Shown here: piece after piece, positions 26,303 through 34,358 of the stretch
Layout of the letters: every line of letters starts with the position of its first letter
Numbering within the stretch: position 1 is the first letter of the stretch
Assembly: GCF_034676545.1 (NCBI RefSeq)
Contig: NZ_JAUCBZ010000015.1
Location: 2,077,001-2,141,000, forward strand
Direction: 5' to 3'
Length of the DNA stretch: 64,000 nt
Origin: Pararhodobacter sp.
Lineage (GTDB): Bacteria > Pseudomonadota > Alphaproteobacteria > Rhodobacterales > Rhodobacteraceae
Program-made: the position numbers and the translations under genes
Notes under the pieces: model-generated
The model's database searches: none
Seen by the model: only the letters and a program-made list of their open reading frames with translations
What the model was told of the DNA's origin: nothing

Positions 26303-26826
26303 TGACTGGGGCCAATACCGCCGGGGGTGACCGCGAGGTCGCCACAAAAGCGCTGAATTCCGAGTTGCAGGACAAAGGATTCCTGCTGACCACGACCGCC
26401 GATATCATCAACTGGGCCCGCAACGGCTCGATGCACTGGATGACCTTTGGTCTGGCCTGCTGCGCGGTCGAGATGATGCACGCCTCGATGCCGCGCTACG
26501 ATCTTGAACGCTTCGGCACCGCGCCGCGTGCGAGCCCGCGTCAATCGGACCTGATGATTGTCGCCGGGACGCTGACCAACAAGATGGCTCCGGCGCTGCG
26601 CAAGGTCTACGACCAGATGCCAGAGCCGCGCTATGTGATCTCGATGGGGTCCTGCGCGAATGGCGGCGGCTATTACCACTATTCCTATTCCGTCGTGCGC
26701 GGTTGTGATCGGATCGTTCCGGTGGATATCTACGTCCCCGGTTGCCCGCCCACGGCCGAGGCCCTGATGTACGGCATCATGCAGTTGCAGCGCAAAATCC
26801 GCCGCACCGGCACCCTGATCCGCTGA
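26293..26826 (+). CDS. nuoB: NADH-quinone oxidoreductase subunit B
   Basis: Carries the N2 [4Fe-4S] cluster that reduces ubiquinone. The ligands are visible as GLACCAVEMM, SMGSCANGGG and PGCPPTAEAL. It is 177 residues from the ATG at 26293; the start overlaps the end of nuoA, indicating coupled translation. NuoC follows after ten bases. Confidence 0.96.
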   Translation: MGVMTGANTAGGDREVATKALNSELQDKGFLLTTTADIINWARNGSMHWMTFGLACCAVEMMHASMPRYDLERFGTAPRASPRQSDLMIVAGTLTNKMAPALRKVYDQMPEPRYVISMGSCANGGGYYHYSYSVVRGCDRIVPVDIYVPGCPPTAEALMYGIMQLQRKIRRTGTLIR

Positions 26827-26836
26827 GGAGAGACGC

Positions 26837-27436
26837 ATGTCCAAAGCCTTGCAAGAACTTGGCGGCTATATCGAAACGAAGCAATCAGATGCCGTGATCG
26901 GCACCGCGATTGCGTTTGGCGAGCTGACCGTGACGGTGGCAACGACCGCGTTGCCCGAGTTCATTCGCTTCCTGAAAACCGATGAGACATGCCGCTTCTC
27001 GACGCTGGTCGATATCACGGCGGTGGATTACCCTGAGCGGCGCGCGCGGTTCGAGGTGGTCTACCATTTCCTGTCGATGTACCGGAACCAGCGTATCCGG
27101 GTCAAAACCGCCATACGCGAGGAGACCATGGTCCCCTCGATCATCGAGGTTCACCGCTCGGCTGACTGGTTCGAGCGCGAAGTGTTCGACATGTTCGGCA
27201 TCCTGTTTTCCGGCCACCCGGACTTGCGCCGCATCCTGACGGATTACGGCTTTCGCGGCCACCCGCTGCGCAAGGATTTCCCGACTACGGGCTATGTCGA
27301 GGTGCGCTATGACGAAGCCGCCAAGCGCGTTGTCTATGAGCCGGTGAAACTGGTCCAGGACTACCGCCAGTTCGACTTCATGTCGCCCTGGGAAGGTGCG
27401 AATTACATTCTGCCCGGGGATGAGCGCGCAAAGTGA
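26837..27436 (+). CDS. nuoC: NADH-quinone oxidoreductase subunit C
   Basis: The 30-kDa peripheral-arm subunit, 199 residues and separate from NuoD (not the fused NuoCD of enterics). Family blocks include ERRARFEVVYHFLS, SADWFEREVFDMFGI, GHPDLRRILTDYGFRGHPLRKDFP and the closing FDFMSPWEGANY. GAGGAGA precedes the ATG. Its stop overlaps the GTG of the sulfotransferase gene. Confidence 0.95.
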   Translation: MSKALQELGGYIETKQSDAVIGTAIAFGELTVTVATTALPEFIRFLKTDETCRFSTLVDITAVDYPERRARFEVVYHFLSMYRNQRIRVKTAIREETMVPSIIEVHRSADWFEREVFDMFGILFSGHPDLRRILTDYGFRGHPLRKDFPTTGYVEVRYDEAAKRVVYEPVKLVQDYRQFDFMSPWEGANYILPGDERAK

Positions 27437-28338
27437 CCAGCACGGTTGATCAGTCCTTGCCGACATGGCCAGCAGGCGTTTCGCTACTGCTGGGTCTTGG
27501 CGCGCAAAAAGCCGGGACAACCTGGCTGCATGATCGCCTTAAAGCGCATCCTGATTGTCATGCGTTCCCGATCAAGGAATTGCATTATTTCAACACCGTA
27601 AGCGGTCTTTCGCGGCTGGGGTTCACATTGACGGCGGCAGGCCGGAACGCCTTGTTACGCAAAGGGGACAAGGCGGCCGCCGATCGCGTATCACAGCTGG
27701 CAGATCTGTTTCATGCCCAGCCTCAGACGCATCAGGACTACGTTGATCTGGTGACCGAGGGTTTGGAACCTGGCTCTGTGGCGCTTGATATCACACCGGC
27801 CTATGCACTGCTGGACGATGCGCAGTTTGAACAGGTTGCGGCGATGGATCCGGTTCGTTTCTTGTACATAATGCGCGAGCCGGTTGCACGATTTTGGTCC
27901 AACATTCGGATGATTTTGAATGCGCCGGGCAAAGATCAGCCTGATTTCGAGCCTGATGCGCAGGCGCTTCTGGATCACACGCTCGATCATCGTGACGCAC
28001 CCATGTCTGCGGCGGCCTTTGCGCGCAGCGACTATCTTCAGGCATTGGAAAAGCTGGAGCGGCATGTCCCGGCGCAAAGGCGTCTGGTGCTGTTCTTTGA
28101 GGACCTGTTCACGGAGCATACGATGAACAGGATCTGGGCGTTTCTTGACGTGTCGCCCAGACCCCTCACCGCGACCGAGCCACGATTGGAAGGTGTTCAG
28201 GCGTCGATGCGCCCGGACCAGATTGAACGACTCAAGGATGTTTTCTGGCCCCAATATGACGCCATATGCGCGCGTTTCGGGGATGCCGTTCCAGACGCCT
28301 GGCACGCACGATTCGCGCCCGAGGTGATGGCAGCATGA
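27433..28338 (+). CDS. PAPS-dependent sulfotransferase family protein in nuo operon
   Basis: A 301-residue protein with the 5'-phosphosulfate loop GAQKAGTTWL at residues 23-32 and the 3'-phosphate motif REPVARFWSN starting at 148, the two PAPS-binding signatures of P-loop sulfotransferases. No signal peptide or membrane helix, so it is cytosolic. The GTG start overlaps the nuoC stop (GTGA), and nuoD follows after 34 bases, so it is embedded in the complex I operon. The acceptor is unknown; bacterial relatives sulfate lipids, polysaccharides or small metabolites. The internal pair KELHYFNT looks like the family catalytic/substrate region. PAPS would come from CysNC encoded at 3811-5719. Confidence 0.82.
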   Translation: MTSTVDQSLPTWPAGVSLLLGLGAQKAGTTWLHDRLKAHPDCHAFPIKELHYFNTVSGLSRLGFTLTAAGRNALLRKGDKAAADRVSQLADLFHAQPQTHQDYVDLVTEGLEPGSVALDITPAYALLDDAQFEQVAAMDPVRFLYIMREPVARFWSNIRMILNAPGKDQPDFEPDAQALLDHTLDHRDAPMSAAAFARSDYLQALEKLERHVPAQRRLVLFFEDLFTEHTMNRIWAFLDVSPRPLTATEPRLEGVQASMRPDQIERLKDVFWPQYDAICARFGDAVPDAWHARFAPEVMAA

Positions 28339-28372
28339 GCACGATAAAGATTCTGCGACGGAGGTTGCAACG

Positions 28373-29596
28373 ATGATGGACGGTTCAAAAGGATTCGGGG
28401 ACGCTCAGACGAGCGAACAGAAAATCCGTAACTTCAACATCAACTTCGGGCCCCAGCACCCGGCGGCACACGGTGTGTTGCGTATGGTGCTGGAGCTTGA
28501 CGGCGAGCTTGTCGAACGTTGCGATCCGCATATCGGTTTGCTTCACCGTGGCACCGAAAAGCTGATGGAAAGCCGGACCTACCTGCAAAATCTGCCGTAT
28601 CTTGACCGGCTGGATTATGTGGCACCAATGAACCAGGAGCACGCCTGGTGTCTGGCGATCGAGCGGCTGACCAACACGCAGGTGCCGCGCCGTGCGAGTT
28701 TGATCCGCGTTCTGTATTCGGAAATCGGGCGCGTTTTGAATCACCTGCTGAACGTCGGCGCGCAGGGCAACGACGTGGGCGCGCTGACGCCGATTCTGTG
28801 GTGCTTCAACGAGCGCGACAAGCTGATGGACTTTTATGAACGCGCCAGCGGCGCGCGACTGCACGCGGCGTATTTCCGGCCCGGCGGTGTGCATCAGGAC
28901 CTGCCGACAGCATTGCTCGACGATATCGAGATCTGGGCCGAGGCGTTCCCGGGCATCCTTGACGATGTTGACGGCTTGCTGACCGAGAACCGTATCTTCA
29001 AACAGCGCAACGTCGATATCGGCGTGCTGAATGAGCAAGAGATTCTCGAATGGGGTTACTCGGGTGTCATGGCCCGCAGTTCCGGTCTGGCCTGGGATTT
29101 GCGCCGCAGCCAACCCTATGAATGCTATAATGAATTCGACTTCAAGATTCCGATTGGCAAGAACGGCGATTGCTTTGACCGCTACCTCTGTCGCATGGCG
29201 GAAATGCGCGAATCGACCTCGATCATCCGGCAGGCCATTGCCAAACTGCGCGCGCCGGACGGGCAGGGCGACGTCATGGCGCGCGGCAAGATTTCGCCGC
29301 CCAAGCGCGGCGAGATGAAGACCTCGATGGAAGCGCTGATCCACCACTTCAAGCTTTACACCGAAGGGTTCCACGTCCCGGCGGGCGAGGTTTACGCCGC
29401 CGTCGAGGCACCAAAGGGCGAGTTCGGGGTCTATCTGGTCGCCGATGGCACCAACAAACCCTACCGCGCCAAGCTGCGCGCGCCGGGTTTCTTGCATCTT
29501 CAATCCATTGATTATGTGTCCAAAGGGCATTTGCTGGCCGATGTGTCGGCCATTTTGGGCAGCATGGACATCGTTTTCGGCGAGGTTGACCGGTGA
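28373..29596 (+). CDS. nuoD: NADH-quinone oxidoreductase subunit D
   Basis: The 49-kDa subunit that forms the quinone pocket with NuoB. It is 407 residues with FGPQHPAAHGVLR, HIGLLHRGTEKLME, LDYVAPMNQEHAW and the C-terminal DIVFGEVDR. GGAGG lies eight bases before the ATG at 28373. It overlaps the next gene (GTGA), which encodes an exported protein. Confidence 0.96.
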   Translation: MMDGSKGFGDAQTSEQKIRNFNINFGPQHPAAHGVLRMVLELDGELVERCDPHIGLLHRGTEKLMESRTYLQNLPYLDRLDYVAPMNQEHAWCLAIERLTNTQVPRRASLIRVLYSEIGRVLNHLLNVGAQGNDVGALTPILWCFNERDKLMDFYERASGARLHAAYFRPGGVHQDLPTALLDDIEIWAEAFPGILDDVDGLLTENRIFKQRNVDIGVLNEQEILEWGYSGVMARSSGLAWDLRRSQPYECYNEFDFKIPIGKNGDCFDRYLCRMAEMRESTSIIRQAIAKLRAPDGQGDVMARGKISPPKRGEMKTSMEALIHHFKLYTEGFHVPAGEVYAAVEAPKGEFGVYLVADGTNKPYRAKLRAPGFLHLQSIDYVSKGHLLADVSAILGSMDIVFGEVDR

Positions 29597-30228
29597 GACG
29601 TGCAGCACCGATCCTGATTGCCAGCCTGCTGGCCGCGCCGGCACTGGCGTTCACGCCGGAGCGGGCGGGGATCATGGTGGATGCGGTGCGCGCCAATGGC
29701 TGCACGATGGCGGGGTCTGAAGCACCAGGTGCGCTGGAGCCGTTGGGGCTTGAGTCGGTTGAGGTTCAGACCTTTGTGGACGTGCTTTTCAACGCAGAGC
29801 TGGTGACACTGTCCGAGGATATGCAAACCCTGAGCCTGTCCGAGGCGCTTTGCGCCAGCGAAGGCGACGCGGCGATGGCCATGATCGTCACCGCGTTCGA
29901 GGCTGGCGAAACCGATTTGCGCCCGTGGCAGCCTGAATTTGCGCCCGAACGCGGTGCCGCTTTGGTGGCGATCCTTCGCGCAAATGACTGCACAATGACT
30001 GACCAGCAGGCCGGGGAAATCTTGCCCGATCAGGGCTTCGACCCGGTGATCACCCGCGATATCGTGACGTTGATGCTGGAAACAGACTTGGCGACGGTTA
30101 GCGACGATGGGCAGTCGGTGGGGCTGTCGCCCGTCTTGTGCGCGGCAGATCCGGCCACCGATACGGCCACCATCGCCCAAGCTCTGACAGCCTGGACCGA
30201 GGCGAACGCGGTGGAGGAGAGCCAATGA
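29593..30228 (+). CDS. Exported protein with duplicated two-cysteine module
   Basis: A 211-residue protein with a signal peptide cut near ALA-FTP. The mature part is two similar halves: residues about 22-105 and 118-205 each begin PERGAxxVxAxRANxCTM and end LCA. Cys37/Cys87 and Cys133/Cys183 are spaced by exactly 50 residues in both halves, so one disulfide per module is likely once exported. Function unknown. The GTG overlaps the nuoD stop, and its own stop overlaps the next ATG, so it is an integral part of the nuo transcript. Unnamed extra genes are known in Rhodobacter nuo operons. Confidence 0.72.
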   Translation: MRRAAPILIASLLAAPALAFTPERAGIMVDAVRANGCTMAGSEAPGALEPLGLESVEVQTFVDVLFNAELVTLSEDMQTLSLSEALCASEGDAAMAMIVTAFEAGETDLRPWQPEFAPERGAALVAILRANDCTMTDQQAGEILPDQGFDPVITRDIVTLMLETDLATVSDDGQSVGLSPVLCAADPATDTATIAQALTAWTEANAVEESQ

Positions 30229-30596
30229 CCCTGTCTTCCCTCGTTGTGGTATTGCTGGCGATCGGTGTTGTCCTGCTTGGTTTCATGGCATTTTTGTTCT
30301 GGACCGATCCGGCCAAGGGCTTGCGCATCACGACGCATCGTCTGGAAAACCTTCCCACCGTGATGGCCAACCGCTACACCGGGCTTGCGGTGTTGAGCCT
30401 GGGGATGATCCTGTATGGCAATTACCCGATCATCACGGTGTTTTTCTTGTCTGCTGCCATCATGGCGCTGTCCGACAGCATGATCTATGCACGCGCCGGG
30501 CATTCCTTTATCAAACACACGGCCTCGGGCGTGTTGAGCGTGATCGGTATGATCATCTCCGCAATTGCTTGGGCCACGACGCCGGTGGGGGGCTGA
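30225..30596 (+). CDS. Small integral membrane protein in nuo operon
   Basis: A 123-residue protein with about four hydrophobic helices (roughly 3-25, 50-66, 68-86, 98-118). The ATG overlaps the previous stop by four bases. No motif identifies a function. Its place between an exported Cys protein and nuoE suggests the two genes act together or in complex I assembly, but this is only context. Confidence 0.65.
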   Translation: MTLSSLVVVLLAIGVVLLGFMAFLFWTDPAKGLRITTHRLENLPTVMANRYTGLAVLSLGMILYGNYPIITVFFLSAAIMALSDSMIYARAGHSFIKHTASGVLSVIGMIISAIAWATTPVGG

Positions 30597-30674
30597 TCTC
30601 GATGAACCGTCACCCACGCATTCGACACAATATCGACGTTCTCGCGACGTCGCAGAAAGGGCAGAACTGACGCC

Positions 30675-31865
30675 ATGCTCCGCCGTCTTCATCCGCACCA
30701 ACCCGAGAGCTTTGCTTTCACGCCTGCAAACCAGACGTGGGCCGAAGCACAGATCACAAAATTCCCTGAGGGGCGTCAGGCGTCAGCGATCATCCCTCTG
30801 CTGTGGCGCGCCCACGAGCAGGAAGGCTGGCTGACCCGTCCCGCCATAGAATCCATCGCGCAGATGTTGGGCATGGCCTATATCCGGGCACTTGAAGTGG
30901 CGACGTTCTACTTCATGTTCAAACTCGCGCCTGTGGGGTCCGTTGCGCATATTCAGATTTGCGGCACCACCAGTTGCATGATCTGCGGTGCTGAGGATTT
31001 GATCAGTGTTTGCAAGGAAAAGATCGCCTCGGCGCAATTGACCCTTTCCGACGACGGTCGTTTCAGCTGGGAAGAGGTCGAATGCCTTGGGGCCTGTGCA
31101 AATGCACCCATGGCGCAGATCGGCAAGGATTATTACGAGGATCTGACCGCGGAAAAGCTGCGTGAAATCCTCGACGAGCTGGCGGCTGGCCGTGTGCCGA
31201 CACCCGGTCCACAAAACGGCCGCTTTACCTCCGAGCCGCTGTCAGGTCTGACCACGCTGACCAAGGGTGACCGGGTTGAAGCCGCGAATGCTTCGGTGGC
31301 GCGGGCGTTGGATCTTGGCGATACGATCAAGCGGATCGACGGGACCGAAGTTCCGATCCTGACACCTTGGCTGAAGACGCCAGGCGAAAAGCTTCGCGTG
31401 GCGCGTGACGATGGCAAGCCTGTCAGCGCGCGGATGGGCAAGGCCCCGGTCGCAAAGGCCCGCGATATCGAGGAAAATCAAGTCGCGAGACCCGAGCCAA
31501 AGCCGGAGGCCGAAATCAAGGCCGAGTCCAAGGCCAAGGCCGCCGAGGATGCGGCGGCTGAAGTCGCGCCGGTTGCGCAAGCACGCCCGGCGGCCTTGAC
31601 CGCCGCCCGCGCCGGTGGCGCCGACGATTTGAAACGCATCAAAGGCATCGGCCCCAAGATGGAGGAGACCTGCAACGCGCTGGGGTTCTACCATTTCGAC
31701 CAGATCGCCGCCTGGACCGAGGCCGAGGTTGCCTGGGTTGACGACAATCTCACGGGCTTTAAGGGCCGCGTGACCCGCGACAACTGGGTCGAGCAGGCAA
31801 AACTGCTGGCCGAGGGCAAAGACACAGAATTCTCAAAACGCGTCGACAAAGGCGATGTCTACTGA
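30675..31865 (+). CDS. nuoE: NADH-quinone oxidoreductase subunit E with C-terminal HhH extension
   Basis: The 24-kDa subunit with the N1a [2Fe-2S] ligands Cys96, Cys101, Cys137 and Cys141. At 396 residues it is more than twice the usual length. After residue 200 come a divergent linker, a charged Ala/Lys/Glu stretch (about 270-312) and a helix-hairpin-helix-like module with LKRIKGIGPKMEETCNALG at 319-337 and WVDDNLTGFKGRVTRDNWV. The same kind of extension appears on other Rhodobacteraceae NuoE proteins, so I infer a lineage feature rather than a chimera. A 78-base gap precedes the gene. Confidence 0.9.
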   Translation: MLRRLHPHQPESFAFTPANQTWAEAQITKFPEGRQASAIIPLLWRAHEQEGWLTRPAIESIAQMLGMAYIRALEVATFYFMFKLAPVGSVAHIQICGTTSCMICGAEDLISVCKEKIASAQLTLSDDGRFSWEEVECLGACANAPMAQIGKDYYEDLTAEKLREILDELAAGRVPTPGPQNGRFTSEPLSGLTTLTKGDRVEAANASVARALDLGDTIKRIDGTEVPILTPWLKTPGEKLRVARDDGKPVSARMGKAPVAKARDIEENQVARPEPKPEAEIKAESKAKAAEDAAAEVAPVAQARPAALTAARAGGADDLKRIKGIGPKMEETCNALGFYHFDQIAAWTEAEVAWVDDNLTGFKGRVTRDNWVEQAKLLAEGKDTEFSKRVDKGDVY

Positions 31866-31895
31866 CGACGCGTACTCAGGAGTTGAAACAACGTT

Positions 31896-32129
31896 ATGAA
31901 TGACGAATCCAAACAGGTCCGGCGCGGTCGCATTGTTGCGGTCATGATCGCTGGAATTGGCCTGGGTTGGATCGGCGTTCTGGCACTCGGGGATGCTTTG
32001 GGATGGTCCCAACGCACCCTCGCGTTCTTCGATCTGGCGGCTCTTGCCGGGTTCGGGATGGCGTTGTGGTTGGTTTACGGGATCTGGCGGTCACGCCGGA
32101 ACAGCGAGGGCCCCGATGCGAAGGATTGA
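31896..32129 (+). CDS. DUF5337 small membrane protein
   Basis: A 77-residue protein with two hydrophobic helices (about 12-32 and 44-64) and a charged C-terminus. It matches the DUF5337 proteins I associate with the nuoE-nuoF gap of Rhodobacteraceae. AGGAG lies 13 bases upstream, a long spacing. nuoF starts three bases after its stop. Function unknown, probably complex I related. Confidence 0.68.
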   Translation: MNDESKQVRRGRIVAVMIAGIGLGWIGVLALGDALGWSQRTLAFFDLAALAGFGMALWLVYGIWRSRRNSEGPDAKD

Positions 32130-32132
32130 GCG

Positions 32133-33432
32133 ATGCTGAAGGATCAGGACCGGATCTTCACGAACATCTACGGGATGTATGACCGCAGCCTCAAGGGCGC
32201 GATGTCGCGCGGGGCGTGGGACGGCACCAAGGATATCATCGGCAAAGGCCGCGACTGGATCGTGTCCGAGATGAAGACCTCTGGCTTGCGTGGCCGGGGT
32301 GGTGCGGGTTTCCCGACTGGCCTGAAATGGTCGTTCATGCCCAAGGAAAGCGACGGTCGCCCGGCGTATCTGGTTGTCAACGCTGACGAATCCGAGCCCG
32401 GCACCTGCAAGGACCGCGAAATCATGCGCCACGATCCGCATACGCTGATCGAAGGGTGTCTGATCGCGTCTTTCGCGATGAACTCCAACACCTGCTACAT
32501 CTACATTCGCGGCGAGTATATTCGCGAGCGTGAAGCCCTGCAGGCTGCGATTGACGAGGCTTATGAAGCCGGTCTGGTCGGCAAGAACGCCGCCAAGTCG
32601 GGCTGGGATTTCGACATTTTCCTCAGCCACGGCGCCGGGGCGTATATTTGCGGCGAAGAAACCGCGCTGCTGGAAAGCCTCGAGGGGCGCAAGGGTATGC
32701 CGCGCATGAAGCCACCGTTCCCGGCGGGGGCTGGCCTTTATGGCTGCCCAACCACGGTGAACAACGTCGAATCCATCGCCGTTGTGCCGACGATCTTGCG
32801 GCGCGGCGCGGCTTGGTTCGCGGGTTTTGGCCGTCCCAACAACGCGGGCACCAAACTGTTTGCGATTTCGGGCCATGTCAACAACCCCTGTGTGGTCGAG
32901 GAATTCGATGTCGATCGGCTTCGAGGAGCTGATCGAAAAGCACTGCGGCGGCATTCGCGGCGGATGGGACAATTTGCAGGCGGTGATCCCCGGCGGCTCG
33001 TCCGTGCCCTTGGTGCGCGGCGAAAAGATGCGCGATGCGGTGATGGATTTCGACTATTTGCGCAACGAGTTGCAGTCGGGCCTCGGCACGGCGGCGGTGA
33101 TCGTGATGGACAAGCAGACCGACATCATCAAGGCGATCTGGCGGCTTTCAGCCTTCTACAAGCACGAAAGCTGCGGTCAGTGCACGCCGTGTCGCGAAGG
33201 CACTGGCTGGATGATGCGCGTCATGGACCGTCTGGTGCGCGGCGAGGCCGAGGTCGAGGAAATCGACATGCTTCTGTCGGTGACCAAGCAGGTTGAGGGT
33301 CATACGATTTGCGCCCTCGGCGACGCGGCGGCCTGGCCGATCCAGGGCTTGATCCGCAACTTCCGCGACGTGATCGAAGATCGTATCAAGGCGCAGAAAT
33401 CCGGCCGTGTTTCGGCCTTGGCCGCAGAGTAA
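32133..33432 (+). CDS. nuoF: NADH-quinone oxidoreductase subunit F (one-base frameshift)
   Basis: The 51-kDa subunit that binds NADH, FMN and the N3 [4Fe-4S] cluster. FMN/NADH motifs are GLRGRGGAGFPTGLKWSF and GAGAYICGEETALLESLEG; cluster ligands are ESCGQCTPCREG and the later Cys in HTICALGD. The frame breaks near 32904-32905: removing one T of GAATTCG restores VVEE-x-MSIGFEELIEKHCGG and gives 432 residues, the normal length. nuoF is required for NADH oxidation by complex I, so the extra base is most simply a sequence error. Confidence 0.9.
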
Positions 33433-33570
33433 CCATGACCCAATTCGCCACATATTCCATGTCTCCCTGCTCGCACGCGCCACGCGCGGTTGTGACCACG
33501 GCGTCATGCGCGTGTGTGGTAAGCGGGGGTGCCGGGGCTGTAACCCGGCGCACACATGGAGGAATTTTCA

Positions 33571-33939
33571 ATGAATAAGTTGAAAATGCTCGCGTTGGTC
33601 TCGTTGATCATGGGCTCTGTTGCCAGCGTCGCAACGGCGCAAACGCCGCGAATGGCCAGTTATAACGGCAGCACCTGGGGGTTTTACCTGCTTGAAACCG
33701 GGGCAGGGATGACCACGGTCCTGACCGGGCAACCCAGCCTGTCCGAGGGTCATCCGGAGGCCATCATCACCGTGGTCAGCCGCGATGGACATGCAATAAC
33801 CGAGGCTGATCGCAATCTCGCGGTTGGATTGGCTCGTGGCCTTTGCGAACAAACGGGACGGCAATTCAACACGCAAACCCGGGGCCATTGGCTGCATTCG
33901 GGCGGGCTTGGCTTTGGGGGGGCGTGTTCGCAATGGTAA
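33571..33939 (+). CDS. Small exported protein in nuo operon
   Basis: A 122-residue protein with a signal peptide (MLALVSLIMGSVASVATAQ) and a mature domain of about 95 residues with two cysteines (CEQTGRQFNTQ and GACSQW at the very end). GGAGGA precedes the ATG. No family recognised. Its stop region overlaps the start of the DUF5333 gene (ATGGTAA). A 138-base gap separates it from nuoF. Confidence 0.65.
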   Translation: MNKLKMLALVSLIMGSVASVATAQTPRMASYNGSTWGFYLLETGAGMTTVLTGQPSLSEGHPEAIITVVSRDGHAITEADRNLAVGLARGLCEQTGRQFNTQTRGHWLHSGGLGFGGACSQW

Positions 33940-34344
33940 GACATATGCTCGCCGGAATACTGGCGCTGGGTGTCTTGGCAGCGCCCGCGTTTGCCACCAC
34001 GCAGCAAGAGATAAACGCGACCCTGCGCAATGATGCAGAGCTATGGGACAAGTTGTTTGTCCTGGCACTGGCGGATCAGATTCGCTTGAACTGCCCGACA
34101 ATCGAACCGCGAACCTTGCGGGCGACGCGCTACGTCTATGACGTCTATTCGCACGCGCGCAGCTATGGTTTTTCCCGTGCCGAGATTTCGGGCGTTTCAA
34201 ACCAATGAAGACGCGCGCGCCGAATTGCGCGTTCGTGTCCTCGCCTATTTCAACCAACACGGTGTACGCGAAGGCGCACCCGAGACCTTCTGCGCGTTGG
34301 GGAATGCCGAAATCTCGGCTGGCACCCCGCCGGCACACTATTGA
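33933..34344 (+). CDS. DUF5333 exported protein (one-base frameshift)
   Basis: A protein of about 136 residues with a signal peptide (MLAGILALGVLAAPAFA). It follows the DUF5333 pattern: ALADQIRLNCPTIEPRTLRA, a middle helix, then VRVLAYFNQHGVREGAPETFCALGNAEI. The two halves lie in different frames; deleting one T of the TTT at 34186-34188 joins them as GFSRAEIRAFQTNEDARAEL. nuoG starts 14 bases after the stop. DUF5333 genes are a standing part of Rhodobacteraceae nuo operons; role unknown. Confidence 0.68.
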
Positions 34345-34358
34345 GAGTAAGGTAAGCC

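Noticed and set aside
30602..30670. 22-codon ORF between the small membrane protein gene and nuoE
   Set aside because: No ribosome-binding site, no recognisable features; too short to support.
33435..33578. 47-codon ORF in the gap between nuoF and the next exported protein gene
   Set aside because: No ribosome-binding site of note and unusual Cys/Thr-rich composition; overlaps the next start. Could be a leader but I cannot support it.
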